Shown here: positions 55,367-63,978 of the stretch, piece by piece
How the letters are laid out: each line of letters begins with the position of its first letter
How positions within the stretch are numbered: the stretch's first letter is position 1
Source of the DNA: Candidatus Dormiibacter inghamiae
Lineage (GTDB): Bacteria > Chloroflexota > Dormibacteria > Dormibacterales > Dormibacteraceae
Length of the DNA: 64,000 bases
Assembly: GCA_016464825.1 (NCBI GenBank)
Contig: JAEKNQ010000021.1
Span: forward strand, 43,404 to 107,403
Direction: 5' to 3'
Program-made: the position numbers and the translations under genes
Notes under the pieces: generated by a model
The model's database searches: none
Told to the model about the DNA's origin: nothing
What the model saw: only the letters and a program-made list of their open reading frames with translations

Positions 55367-55391
55367 GTCCTTAAGGACGGTTCCCTACAAT
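55367..55391 (+). promoter_or_regulatory. Promoter region of rpsF with perfect palindrome
   Basis: GTCCTTAAGGAC (55367-55378) is a perfect 12-bp palindrome ending 7 bp before a TACAAT -10 hexamer (55386-55391). The palindrome occupies the spacer just upstream of -10. A leader of about 75 nt precedes the rpsF start. Confidence 0.45.
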
Positions 55392-55471
55392 ACAGGTGTC
55401 CTTTCTGGTCCCCGCCGCCGCTCCCGCGTGCTTGAGAGGGATCAAAATTCCCACAGGAAGGTGTGCCCTAA

Positions 55472-55897
55472 GTGCTCAGAGACTATGAAATCCTCTATAT
55501 CGTCAGGCCCGAGCTGGACGAAGAACAGCTCCAGTCGGCCATTGGTTCGGTCGACCGGCTGATCCAGAGCGTCGGCGGCCAGGGCCAGAAGACTGATATC
55601 TGGGGCCGTCGGCGTCTCGCTTACGAGGTGGATCGTCTCCGCGAGGGCCACTACGTGCTGACCGACTTTCAGCTCGACCCGCAACGGATGCCCGAGATGG
55701 AGGCAACCCTCAAGATTTCGGACACTGTTTTCCGGCACCTGATAGTCCGCAAGCCTGACGCAGCCAGGACCACGGGAGGCAAGGCTGGGAAGCAGATCCC
55801 CGAGCCGGCGGAAGTCGCCGAATCGGTTCCAGGCGCGGACGAAGCGGTCGGCGCGTCCAAACTGTCACCGGCCACCGCCACCACGTCGGAGGCGTAG
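55472..55897 (+). CDS. rpsF: Ribosomal protein S6
   Basis: 141 residues: MLRDYEILYIVRPELDEEQLQSAI, VDRLIQSVGGQ, WGRRRLAYEVDRLREGHYVLTDFQLDPQRMPEMEATLKISDTVFRHLIVR. The body of about 98 residues is standard S6; the last 40 are an Ala/Pro/Thr-rich extension. The GTG start follows AGGAAGG. S6 binds S18 in the 30S platform; rpsR is two genes on. Confidence 0.93.
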   Translation: MLRDYEILYIVRPELDEEQLQSAIGSVDRLIQSVGGQGQKTDIWGRRRLAYEVDRLREGHYVLTDFQLDPQRMPEMEATLKISDTVFRHLIVRKPDAARTTGGKAGKQIPEPAEVAESVPGADEAVGASKLSPATATTSEA

Positions 55898-55901
55898 CGA
55901 A

Positions 55902-56348
55902 GTGCCAAGCCTCAACAAAGTGATGCTGATCGGGCGCCTGACGCGTGACCCCGAGGTGCGCTTCCTGCCCAGCGGCCAGCAGGCCACCAACTTCAGCATC
56001 GCCACCAATCGGTACGCCACCACTGAAGGTGAGCGGCGTGAGTTCACCGACTATCACAACTGCGTCGCCTGGAACCAGGGCAACCGGAAGCTGGCGGAGA
56101 TAATCGGTGACCGTCTGCGCAAAGGCTCGCTGGTCTATCTCGAGGGGAGGCTGCAGACGCGGTCCTGGGAGAGCCAGACCGGGGAGAAGCGGAAGGCGAC
56201 CGAGGTGGTAGTGACCGACTTCGAGTTCCTCGACACCCGGGGCGGCCCAGGAGGCTCTGGTGGCACGGACGCCGGAGCCCCGGCGGCCGGTCAGCAGCCG
56301 CAAGAGCCCGGGGTGCGCGACGTCGACCCCGACGAGATCCCCTTTTGA
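55902..56348 (+). CDS. ssb: Single-stranded DNA-binding protein
   Basis: 148 residues: [70 protein letters not shown], a Gly/Ala/Pro linker and the acidic tip DVDPDEIPF that contacts partner proteins. Expected position between rpsF and rpsR. Overlaps the rpsR start by one base. Confidence 0.95.
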   Translation: MPSLNKVMLIGRLTRDPEVRFLPSGQQATNFSIATNRYATTEGERREFTDYHNCVAWNQGNRKLAEIIGDRLRKGSLVYLEGRLQTRSWESQTGEKRKATEVVVTDFEFLDTRGGPGGSGGTDAGAPAAGQQPQEPGVRDVDPDEIPF

Positions 56349-56596
56349 TGTCAGAGAGGCGAGAGACGCGACACCGCCGGCCGCATCGCAAAGTCTGTGC
56401 CTTCTGCGCCGAGCGGATCGAGTACATCGACTACAAGGAGGTGAGTCGTCTGCGCCGCTTCCTGTCCGAGCGAGGCAAGATCCTGCCCCGGCGCGTGACC
56501 GGCACCTGCGCCAAGCATCAGCGACCGCTGACGGTGGCGCTCGAGCGGGCGCGGATGATCGCACTGCTGCCCTTCACCACCGACGGCGGCCGCTAA
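56348..56596 (+). CDS. rpsR: Ribosomal protein S18
   Basis: About 82 residues from ATG 56348: [69 protein letters not shown]. The CxxC, the third Cys (GTC) and the following His are the zinc-binding form. rplI, which usually follows, is absent; the next gene is an aminotransferase. Confidence 0.94.
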   Translation: MSERRETRHRRPHRKVCAFCAERIEYIDYKEVSRLRRFLSERGKILPRRVTGTCAKHQRPLTVALERARMIALLPFTTDGGR

Positions 56597-56628
56597 GCGC
56601 GGCTTCAACCAGCCACCAGGAGCTCTAA

Positions 56629-57792
56629 ATGACCTTCCAGCAGCAGCTGCGAATCCCCGGCCCCTCCCCCTTGCCGGAGCGCGTAATCCGCGCCGCAGCG
56701 AAGCCGATGATCGACCACCGAGGGCCGGAGTTTGCAGAGCTCCTGGCCGACGTGACGGCGGGACTGAAGCGAGTCTTCGAGACAGACAACGATCTCGTAA
56801 TGCTCACCTCGTCGGGCTCAGGCGGCCTGGAATCGGCGGTCGCCAACCTTGTCTCGCCTGGCGACAAGGTGGTCTGCTGCGTCTGCGGCAACTTCGGCGA
56901 GCGGTTTGCCGGCCTGGCCGACGCCTTTGGCTGCAGAGTCGCGCGATTGGAAGCGGAGTGGGGCCAGCCGATCGACCCTGACGATCTCTCCCACGTCCTC
57001 TCCGCCAACCCGGACGCGGGGGTGGTCTTCATCACCCACAACGAGACCTCGACAGCCCTCACCAACAACCTGCCGGCGCTGAGCCGGGTGGTGCGCGAGC
57101 ACGGACGCCTCTCAGTGGTGGACGGCGTTTCCTCCATCGCTTCGATGCCTATCGAGGTGGACGCGCTCGGCCTCGACGTGGCTGTGAGCGCGAGCCAGAA
57201 AGGCTGGATGGCGGCCCCGGGAGTCGCTTTCGTGAGCATAAGTCAGCGGGCGTGGGAGTTCCAGTCCCGGGCCCGATCGCCCCGCTACTACTTTGATTGG
57301 GCGGAGGCGAAGAAGCAGCTTGTGGCTGGCTCGACGCCCTTCACCCCTGCCATCTCAGTCATCTACGGCCTCCAGGAGGGAATCCTCATGCTGGAGGAAG
57401 AGGGGCTGGCGAACGTGTATGCCCGGCACCGCCGGCTGGCAACGGCCACGGCGGCGGGGCTGGCCGAACTGGGCTTCGGCCTCTTTGCGGCGGAGGGCTA
57501 TCGCTCGGCCACGGTGACCGGGGCGGTGGCCATGACCGGCCTTGATGTGGCGGCCTTCCGGACGCTGCTACGGGAGAGGTATGGCCTCGTCATCGCCGGC
57601 GGCCAGGGCAAGATGACAGGCAAGATGGTGCGCGTCGGGCACCTTGGGTTCGTGAACGACGGAGACGTGGTTCAGGGTCTTTGGGCGATGGAGAACGCAC
57701 TGGACGAGCTCGACATAGCGCCTGCCGACGGCCGGGCGCTGGCGGCGGCCGCCCGGCACCTGGCGGGCGAGCCGGCGGGCGCGGCGGTCTAG
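56629..57792 (+). CDS. Class V aminotransferase (serine/alanine-glyoxylate or phosphoserine type)
   Basis: A 387-residue PLP enzyme: LRIPGPSPLPERV, VFETDNDLVMLTSSGSGGLESAVANL, THNETSTALTNNLP, VVDGVSSIASMPIEVDALGLD, and cofactor Lys191 in VSASQKGWMAAPG. The group includes alanine/serine-glyoxylate aminotransferases and the phosphoserine aminotransferases of many archaea and deep-branching bacteria. With serA next door, 3-phosphohydroxypyruvate to phosphoserine is the likely reaction (inference). Confidence 0.88.
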   Translation: MTFQQQLRIPGPSPLPERVIRAAAKPMIDHRGPEFAELLADVTAGLKRVFETDNDLVMLTSSGSGGLESAVANLVSPGDKVVCCVCGNFGERFAGLADAFGCRVARLEAEWGQPIDPDDLSHVLSANPDAGVVFITHNETSTALTNNLPALSRVVREHGRLSVVDGVSSIASMPIEVDALGLDVAVSASQKGWMAAPGVAFVSISQRAWEFQSRARSPRYYFDWAEAKKQLVAGSTPFTPAISVIYGLQEGILMLEEEGLANVYARHRRLATATAAGLAELGFGLFAAEGYRSATVTGAVAMTGLDVAAFRTLLRERYGLVIAGGQGKMTGKMVRVGHLGFVNDGDVVQGLWAMENALDELDIAPADGRALAAAARHLAGEPAGAAV

Positions 57793-57951
57793 GCCCAGAC
57801 CTCGGTGGCCGGGTGACTGGCGTTGGCTGATGCGCGCCGTCGGGGGCGACCGACGAGCCGCGGCGCTCGGCTGACCTGCCGCCGGCCGACCATCAGCTCA
57901 GAACACACGTCCACTCAGAAGAGCTGTCAATCAAAAGCGTCCCACCACCCA

Positions 57952-57972
57952 AACCCCCCACCCAAGGGGGTT
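57952..57972 (+). terminator. Hairpin between the aminotransferase and serA
   Basis: AACCCCC-CACCCAA-GGGGGTT forms a 7-bp stem in the 249-bp gap. It could end the aminotransferase transcript or act as an attenuator for serA, whose ATG (58042) is 69 bp downstream. Confidence 0.45.
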
Positions 57973-58041
57973 GTAGGTCGCGAACAATACGGCTGCCTGA
58001 AGGGCCTGTCAACGCTGGTTGTGAAGAAAGCGGTCGCCTAG

Positions 58042-59628
58042 ATGGATCGCTTCCGGGTCCTGGTCGGCGACAAGCTGGCTGAGGACGGCCTCGCCCGCCT
58101 GCGCCAGGCCGTGGAGGTGGAGGTTCGCCTCCAGCAGAAGGAATCCGAACTGGTGGCAGCCATCGGCGACTTCGACGCCCTCGTCGTGCGCAGCGAGACC
58201 AAGGTCACCGGCCCTGTGCTGGAGGCCGGCAGAAGGCTCAAGGTCGTCGGGCGAGCGGGCGTAGGGATCGACAACATAGATGTCGAGGCGGCCACCCGAC
58301 AGGGCGTCATGGTGGTCAACGCGCCGCGGGGCAACATTGTCGCAGCAGCCGAGCACACGATCGGCCTGCTCTTCGCTACAGCCCGCAACATCCCCCAAGC
58401 CGACGCCTCGGTCCGGCGGGGCGAGTGGGACCGCTCGCGCTACACAGGCACCGAGATTCGGGGCAAGGTGCTGGGCATCGTGGGGCTGGGCAACATCGGC
58501 TCCGAGGTCGCCAAGCGGGCGCAGGGCCTGGAGATGGACGTCCTCGCCTTTGATCCGGCAGTCCCCAAAGAGCGAGCGGAGCAGTTCAACGTGGAGCTGG
58601 TAAGCCTCGACGATCTCTTCCGGAGAGCCGATTTCATCACAGTTCACGCGCCACTGGTCGACGGCACCCGCAACCTCATCAACGAGCGCGCACTGGGCCT
58701 GGCCAAGCGGACCGCACACCTTGTGAACGCCGCCCGCGGCGGCATAGTCGACGAAACCGCTCTCCACGCCGCGTTGAAGGAGGGCCGTCTGGCCGGAGCC
58801 GCGGCTGACGTCTTTCTCCGGGAGCCGCTGGGCGACAGTCCACTGCTGGAGCTGGACAACTTTGTCGTCACTCCGCACATAGCTGCCTCCACCTCCGAAG
58901 CGCAGACGTCGGTCGCCTTCGATGTCGCCGAGGAGGTCCTGGCCGTATTGCGCGGGGAGCTGCCCCGTTACGCAGTCAACGCACCCGCCCTGCCACCTGA
59001 GGAGCTGGCCTACCTACGGCCCTACACGCAGCTGGCGGAGCGGCTGGCCACCCTCCACCTGCAGCTTCAGGGAGGCCGCACAGCCCGGCTCGAGATCGAG
59101 TGCCAGGGCGAGCTGGCCGAGCGCGACACAGGCCTCATCACGGCAGCTGCCATCAAAGGGCTTCTGCAGCCATTCACTGAGGGCCGCATCAATGCAGTCA
59201 ACGCCCGGCTGGTAGCGGCGAACCGCGGTCTCGAGCTCAGCGAGCGTCGAAAGCCGAAAACCGGGGAGGGCTATCCCAACGCCGTCAGCCTCAGGGTCGA
59301 CGGTCACGAGCTGCGAGGCACGGTGCTGATGGGCGAGCCGCGCGTCGTGGCGGTGGGCGCCTTTCGGGTTGACCTCATCCCCGAGGGCCGCTTCCTTGTC
59401 TCCCGGCACGAGGATCAGCCGGGCGTGGTGGGGCGAATCGGCACCATCCTGGGTCAGAGCGATATCAACATCGCCTCGCTCCAACTGGGCAGGGACGCGC
59501 CCCGCGGTCAGGCGATGATGCTGCTCCAGGTGGACGAGCCAGTCGGCGAGCCGGTCCTGGAGCAGCTGCGGCACGTCTCCGGCATTGACGACCTTCGTTA
59601 TGTGGAGTTGGGCAGCCTGGATGGCTGA
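58042..59628 (+). CDS. serA: D-3-phosphoglycerate dehydrogenase SerA, long form
   Basis: A 528-residue enzyme. The catalytic and NAD domains show VRSETKVTGPVLEAG, GRAGVGIDNIDVEAATRQGVMVVNAP, LGIVGLGNIGSEVAKRA, FITVHAPL, NAARGGIVDE and TPHIAASTSEAQ (active-site His). Then come an ASB domain (about 315-445) and a C-terminal ACT domain (about 455-528, HEDQPGVVGRIGTILG). This is the serine-feedback long form. It catalyses the first step of serine synthesis and overlaps the DUF1015 gene by 8 bp. Confidence 0.95.
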   Translation: MDRFRVLVGDKLAEDGLARLRQAVEVEVRLQQKESELVAAIGDFDALVVRSETKVTGPVLEAGRRLKVVGRAGVGIDNIDVEAATRQGVMVVNAPRGNIVAAAEHTIGLLFATARNIPQADASVRRGEWDRSRYTGTEIRGKVLGIVGLGNIGSEVAKRAQGLEMDVLAFDPAVPKERAEQFNVELVSLDDLFRRADFITVHAPLVDGTRNLINERALGLAKRTAHLVNAARGGIVDETALHAALKEGRLAGAAADVFLREPLGDSPLLELDNFVVTPHIAASTSEAQTSVAFDVAEEVLAVLRGELPRYAVNAPALPPEELAYLRPYTQLAERLATLHLQLQGGRTARLEIECQGELAERDTGLITAAAIKGLLQPFTEGRINAVNARLVAANRGLELSERRKPKTGEGYPNAVSLRVDGHELRGTVLMGEPRVVAVGAFRVDLIPEGRFLVSRHEDQPGVVGRIGTILGQSDINIASLQLGRDAPRGQAMMLLQVDEPVGEPVLEQLRHVSGIDDLRYVELGSLDG

Positions 59629-60742
59629 CGTTAGGCCTTTTCGAGCGCTGCGCTTCAGGGAGCCGCTGGCCGACGTGGTGGCTCCGCCATACGACGTGCT
59701 CAACGAAGAGCAGGTGAGGCTGTGGCAGGCGCGCTCGCCCCATAACGTCACTCACCTCACTCGGCCGCGGAGTGACTATGAAGCAGCCGGCCGGCGCTTG
59801 CGGCAGTGGCTCGCCGATAGTGTGCTTCAGACTGAGGCGGAGCCGGCATTCTACATCCACGAAACTCACTTTCCAGACCGCCGGCGCACCGACCTGATTG
59901 GCGCGCTGCGCCTGAAGGACTTCGAATCCGGCGTGGTGCTTCCCCACGAACTGACGCACGCCGGGCCGAAGGAGGACCGCCTCCGGCTCTTCGAGGCCAC
60001 CGAGACCAGCTTGGAACCGCTCTGGTTCCTGACTGAAGGCCTGACGCGGTTGCTGGCGGCGGCGCCGGAGGGCGCAGTGACCGAGTTCGACTACGCCGAT
60101 GAGCGTCACCTCCTCCGCCGCATTGTTGACTCCCGCTGGCTGGCCGAGGCGAGACGCTTCCTGGCCGACCGCCAGCTGCTGATCGCAGACGGCCATCACC
60201 GCTATGAGACAGCCCTTCTCCGTTCGCGCGAGTTGGGCGGCGACCCGGACGCCTCCAGCCGGTTCACCCTGGCATTGATCAGCGATCTCGGAGATCCGGG
60301 CCTCGTCGTGCTGCCCACGCACAGGCTGCTCAGAGCGGGCGTGGCAGTGACAGGCGGGGAGCCGACCGCCGATCTCGGACAAACACTGGACCTGCTGAGA
60401 GGACGGGTGGCCGCCGGCACGTACAGGAGTGGCCAGTTCCAGCTGCTGCCTCTGGAAGGGGAGGTGGCGGTGGTCGAGCTACACCGCCAGGTCATCGACA
60501 ACATCTTGGGCAAGCGCAACCCGGAAGACTTCCTCGCCTACACGAGGGATGCGGAGGAGGCGGTCCGCTGGGTGGATGGGGGCGAGGGCGTCGCAGCCTT
60601 CTTCCTCGACACGCCCGATGTGCAGGCAATCCTGCGTCTCGCCAGGCGGGGGCAGATGATGCCGCAGAAAGCCACCTACTTCTATCCCAAGCCACCCTCA
60701 GGCATGCTGCTGATGAAGTCGAGCCCCAAGCGAAATCTATAG
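59621..60742 (+). CDS. DUF1015 family protein
   Basis: About 373 residues from ATG 59621: VRPFRALRFREPLADVVAPPYDVLNEEQ, then HLTRPRSDYEAAGRRLRQWLADSVL, ETSLEPLWF, the hallmark LLIADGHHRYETALL, and CDTPDVQAI-like FLDTPDVQAILRLARRGQMMPQKATYFYPKPPSGML. These are the landmarks of DUF1015, often found next to serA. Function is not established from sequence; a link to serine or phosphoserine is inferred from coupling (8-bp overlap). The TAG stop is followed by TGGAGAACGGTTA. Confidence 0.85.
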   Translation: MADVRPFRALRFREPLADVVAPPYDVLNEEQVRLWQARSPHNVTHLTRPRSDYEAAGRRLRQWLADSVLQTEAEPAFYIHETHFPDRRRTDLIGALRLKDFESGVVLPHELTHAGPKEDRLRLFEATETSLEPLWFLTEGLTRLLAAAPEGAVTEFDYADERHLLRRIVDSRWLAEARRFLADRQLLIADGHHRYETALLRSRELGGDPDASSRFTLALISDLGDPGLVVLPTHRLLRAGVAVTGGEPTADLGQTLDLLRGRVAAGTYRSGQFQLLPLEGEVAVVELHRQVIDNILGKRNPEDFLAYTRDAEEAVRWVDGGEGVAAFFLDTPDVQAILRLARRGQMMPQKATYFYPKPPSGMLLMKSSPKRNL

Positions 60743-60758
60743 TGGAGAACGGTTAGCT

Positions 60759-61121
60759 ATGCCCATTTACGGTTATCACTGCGATTCCTGCGCCCACGAG
60801 TTCGAGATCCTGCAACGAATGGCGGCGGATCCGCTGCGCGATTGCCCAGAGTGCGGCGGCCGGCTCCGCAAGCTGCTCTACCCGGTGGGGGTGCAGTTCA
60901 AGGGCAGCGGCTTTTACACGACCGACTACAGAGATGGCGGCAACGGCAAGCCGGATGCCAAGTCCGACGGGAAAGCGGAGGCCAAGCCTGAGGCGAAGAC
61001 CGAGGCCAAGACCGACGGCAAGCCGGAGGCCAAGAGCACCGACAAGGGACAGACGAAAGCCGCCAGTTCTTCTTTCAAAACCGAGACCAAAGACTCAGGC
61101 ACTGCCAAGACGGAGCGATGA
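60759..61121 (+). CDS. FmdB-type zinc-ribbon protein with Lys/Glu/Ala repeat tail
   Basis: 120 residues: the FmdB zinc ribbon MPIYGYHCDSCAHEFEILQRM...CPECGGRLRKL (CxxC twice), GSGFYTTDY, then a low-complexity tail with repeated units of the kind KAEAKPEAKTEAKTDGKPEAK (about 68-92). The ribbon may regulate or chaperone; the tail is probably disordered. It is followed by trxA with only one base between the genes. Confidence 0.85.
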   Translation: MPIYGYHCDSCAHEFEILQRMAADPLRDCPECGGRLRKLLYPVGVQFKGSGFYTTDYRDGGNGKPDAKSDGKAEAKPEAKTEAKTDGKPEAKSTDKGQTKAASSSFKTETKDSGTAKTER

Positions 61122-61122
61122 G

Positions 61123-61449
61123 ATGACAGTCAAAACCGTCACCGACGCCGACTTCGAGGCCCAGGTGCTGAAGGCGGCGGAGCCGGTCCTGGTGGACTTC
61201 TGGGCGGAGTGGTGTGGTCCCTGCCGGGCGATCGGACCCATCGTCGACGAACTGTCCCGGGACCTGGCCGACAAGGTGAAGGTGCTCAAGATGGACGTCG
61301 ATGAGAATCGGCAGACGCCGAGCTCGCTGGGCATCATGTCGATCCCGACGTTGATCATGTTCAAGGATGGTCGGGCAGCCGAGCGCACGGTGGGCTACCG
61401 TCCTGACCTGAAGCGCGACTTGAGGCAGAAGCTGGAAGCGCTACTGTAG
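61123..61449 (+). CDS. trxA: Thioredoxin
   Basis: 108 residues from ATG 61123: FEAQVLKAAEPVLVDFWAEWCGPCRAIGPIVDELS with the redox pair Cys31-Gly-Pro-Cys34, KMDVDENRQTPSSLGIMSIPTLIMFKDGR with the cis-proline, and a last helix LKRDLRQKLEALL. General disulfide reductase. The in-frame extension upstream is the other frame of the FmdB gene and is not used. Confidence 0.95.
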   Translation: MTVKTVTDADFEAQVLKAAEPVLVDFWAEWCGPCRAIGPIVDELSRDLADKVKVLKMDVDENRQTPSSLGIMSIPTLIMFKDGRAAERTVGYRPDLKRDLRQKLEALL

Positions 61450-61452
61450 CGA

Positions 61453-61471
61453 GGGCTGCCGGATCCAGCCC
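61453..61471. terminator. Bidirectional hairpin between trxA and the BTAD regulator
   Basis: GGGCTG-CCGGATC-CAGCCC, a 6-bp stem with a 7-nt loop, in the 32-bp gap between the two convergent genes. Confidence 0.55.
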
Positions 61472-61481
61472 GGTGTGACGC

Positions 61482-62492
61482 TCAGATGGCGTCGGTGGCG
61501 CTGCTCAGCCGCCCCAGGATCCAGTCAGTGACGGCCGGCGGCGAGAAAGGCTTGCTGACCAGCAGGAACGGGTGCTGGAGTTCATGCTCACGTGGCGCGG
61601 GTATCCCGGCCACTATCGCGTCATACGTGAGATGGGGCGCCGGCCCGGTGCTGGGGGAGAAGTCTGAGGCCAGTTCGGCTAGGCAGCCGGCCGCGGCAAC
61701 GCATTGCACCAGCGGCCATCGGTACCTGCTATCGGATTCCACGACGAGGACCCTCTTTGAGTTGGCCGCCGGGATGCGAATGACCTCGCCCCGAAGCATC
61801 CTGCGATGGAGGTCACGGGTCTGGGGCAGAGGGTCGAGACCGATACCGCTGGCCGTCCGGCGCAGGCGCTCGTAGGTACGCAGAGCGCGGCTTCGATCGC
61901 CCATCAAGTAGCTCGCGAGCATCAGCCGCCGGTAGTGCTGCTCTCCCTCAGTGTCCCGCTGAATAGCCTGCTCCAGATGGTTGGCGGCGCTGCTGAACAG
62001 TCCTGCCTCCAAGGCGCGCTGTCCCGCCAAACCCGCTACCCGGCCGATGCCGGACCTGTACTCCTCCTGTAGCGACAGGGCCCAGGGTGTAAGCGGATCG
62101 TGCTGCAAAATCACCCCCCTGTCGGCCAGCGCCAGCGCTGCTTGCAGGCTGTCGAGGGTTCCCGCGAGGGCGAGGCGGTCGAACTCATCGAGGTCGGAGG
62201 AGAGGCGCTGGCTGTCCACCCGGTAGCCCCGCTCAACCGTGGTGATCACCTGAGGGTCCCCGCACGCTTTGCGGAGGATGGACACGTAGGTCTCGATAGT
62301 CGCCTCCATGCTCCGCGGCCGCTGGTCGTCCCAAATGGATGACGCGAGCGCGCCCTTCGATACGCGCCTTCCCCGCTCAGACAGCAATACCTCGAGCAAT
62401 CGCCGGGGCTTGGCGCCTCCCAGATCGCGAGGACCGAGCCGACCGCCAGTTGGTGTTTCCAGCTCCAGTGGCCCGAACAATCGCACCATCAC
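61482..62492 (-). CDS. BTAD (SARP-like) regulator with C-terminal pseudo-receiver
   Basis: 336 residues. Residues 1-100 are a winged helix (MMVRLFGPLELETPTGGR, PRRLLEVLLSERGRRVSKGALASSIW, VSILRKACGDPQVITTVERGYRV). Residues of about 100-240 are a BTAD/TPR domain (AGLFSSAANHLEQAIQRDTEGEQHYRRLMLASYLMGDRSRALRTYERLRR). The last 90 resemble a receiver (RVLVVESDSRY, LLVSKPFSPPAVTDWIL) but lack the phospho-acceptor Asp. It probably activates nearby transcription without kinase input. The neighbouring ferritin-like genes lie divergent to it. Confidence 0.8.
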   Translation of the reverse strand: MMVRLFGPLELETPTGGRLGPRDLGGAKPRRLLEVLLSERGRRVSKGALASSIWDDQRPRSMEATIETYVSILRKACGDPQVITTVERGYRVDSQRLSSDLDEFDRLALAGTLDSLQAALALADRGVILQHDPLTPWALSLQEEYRSGIGRVAGLAGQRALEAGLFSSAANHLEQAIQRDTEGEQHYRRLMLASYLMGDRSRALRTYERLRRTASGIGLDPLPQTRDLHRRMLRGEVIRIPAANSKRVLVVESDSRYRWPLVQCVAAAGCLAELASDFSPSTGPAPHLTYDAIVAGIPAPREHELQHPFLLVSKPFSPPAVTDWILGRLSSATDAI

Positions 62493-62628
62493 CCCAGTGG
62501 TACGTATGCGGGCACGACTTGTCGCATAAGCGCCAAACGTATTCGATCAAAGGTTTTCCAAAGGTCGCCCTCGCCAGAGTGGGCCATAGCCGTTCAAGGC
62601 GGCTGAGGACAGGCACATAGGAGCATTC

Positions 62629-63321
62629 ATGAACACAGACGAGCCATTTGGCGGCGAAGCCGTACTGGAATTCGATTCAGATGCGGGCCGACGCAGCTTT
62701 CTCAAGTACGCAGCCCTGGTTGGCGCGGGCGCCACCCTGGTGGCCTGCGGAAACAGCGGGACCTCTTCCGGTAGCTCGTCGTCGCCCTCGGGCGCCGGCT
62801 CTCCTAGTGCGGCGGGTGACGACACCAGCCAGTTTGGTCAGGGCGATCTTGGCATCCTCAACTACGCGCTGACCCTCGAGTACCTAGAGGCGGATTTCTA
62901 CGCCAAAGGCGTCGCGGCGGGCAGCTCGCTGCTTGGCGACTCCCTGCCCTTGATTCAGCCCATTGCGATGCACGAGGCGGCTCACGTCCAGGCGCTGACG
63001 CAGACCATCACCGGAGCCGGCGGCAAGCCGGCCGCCAAGCCGACCACAAAGTACCCGGACGGCACATTCACCGACAAGATGAAGTTCCTGACCACCGCCT
63101 CGACCTTCGAGGAAACCGGCGTCAAGGCCTACCACGGCCAGGTCACGCGGATCAAGGACAAGAAGGTGCTCGCGGCCGCCGCCAGCATCGCGGGGGTCGA
63201 GTCGCGACACGCGGCAATTCTGGCCGACATCCTCAATAAGAAGCAGGTTCCCGCACCCGTCGAGGCTCACGCACCATCGGCCGAGGTCGTGGCCGCCGTC
63301 AAGCCGTTCTTGGGGAGCTAG
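62629..63321 (+). CDS. Tat-exported ferritin-like domain lipoprotein
   Basis: 230 residues. A Tat signal (RRSFLKYAALVGAGATLVACG) ends in a lipobox Cys, so it is a lipoprotein on the outer face. A Ser/Gly-rich linker (about 43-65) leads to a ferritin_2-type four-helix bundle with ligand residues in YALTLEYLEADFYAKG, MHEAAHVQALT, FEETGVKAYHG and ESRHAAIL. The full Glu/His set for a di-iron site is present. Divergent from the BTAD regulator and adjacent to a paralogue. Confidence 0.85.
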   Translation: MNTDEPFGGEAVLEFDSDAGRRSFLKYAALVGAGATLVACGNSGTSSGSSSSPSGAGSPSAAGDDTSQFGQGDLGILNYALTLEYLEADFYAKGVAAGSSLLGDSLPLIQPIAMHEAAHVQALTQTITGAGGKPAAKPTTKYPDGTFTDKMKFLTTASTFEETGVKAYHGQVTRIKDKKVLAAAASIAGVESRHAAILADILNKKQVPAPVEAHAPSAEVVAAVKPFLGS

Positions 63322-63325
63322 TCAG

Positions 63326-63952
63326 ATGTTGAACAATTACCTATCCCGAAGATCATTCCTGGGCCGGTCAGCGATCGGCGCTGGCGCCGTTATCTCCGGT
63401 GAGGCTGCGATCCAACTGTTGAGTACCACCCGAGTCTGGGCCGCCGCCGCCCAGGGCGACCTCGACATCCTCAACTTCGCACTCACGCTCGAATATCTCG
63501 AGGCCGACTTCTATGCTCAGGGCAACCAAGCGGCTGCCAAACTCTTCACCGATCAGCATGCGAAGGACCTCTTCCAGTTGATCGCGTCTGACGAGCAGGC
63601 GCACGTACAGGCCCTATCCGACACAGTCACGAAGCTCGGTGGCAAGCCGGCGGCCAAGCCGACTGTCAAGTATCCCGACGGAACTTTCACTGATTACAAG
63701 GCCTTTCTCAAGACCTCGAAGACCTTTGAAGAGACTGGCGTAGGGGCGTACCTCGGACAGGCGGGCAGCTTGACCGATCCCATGCTGCTCCAGGCGGCGG
63801 CGGGAATCTTCGGTGTGGAGTGCCGCCACGCGGCGCTGGTGGGCAAGATCTCGGGGCTCCCGGCAGAGGGCGGGATCTACATGGGAGCCACCGAGACCGC
63901 CAAGACCAAGGAGGATGTCCTGGCTGCGGTCAAGCCGTTCATCGGCGGCTGA
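63326..63952 (+). CDS. Tat-exported ferritin-like domain protein
   Basis: 208 residues: Tat signal SRRSFLGRSAIGAGAVISGEAAIQLL with an AxA-type cleavage region (RVWAAAAQG), so probably secreted rather than lipidated, then a ferritin-like bundle with FALTLEYLEADFYAQG, DEQAHVQALS, FEETGVGAYLG and ECRHAALV. It begins 4 bp after the paralogue and shares the block KPAAKPTVKYPDGTFTD. A duplicated pair with two kinds of export signal. Confidence 0.87.
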   Translation: MLNNYLSRRSFLGRSAIGAGAVISGEAAIQLLSTTRVWAAAAQGDLDILNFALTLEYLEADFYAQGNQAAAKLFTDQHAKDLFQLIASDEQAHVQALSDTVTKLGGKPAAKPTVKYPDGTFTDYKAFLKTSKTFEETGVGAYLGQAGSLTDPMLLQAAAGIFGVECRHAALVGKISGLPAEGGIYMGATETAKTKEDVLAAVKPFIGG

Positions 63953-63978
63953 CAACCGATTCCTCGTTGACACCGGAG

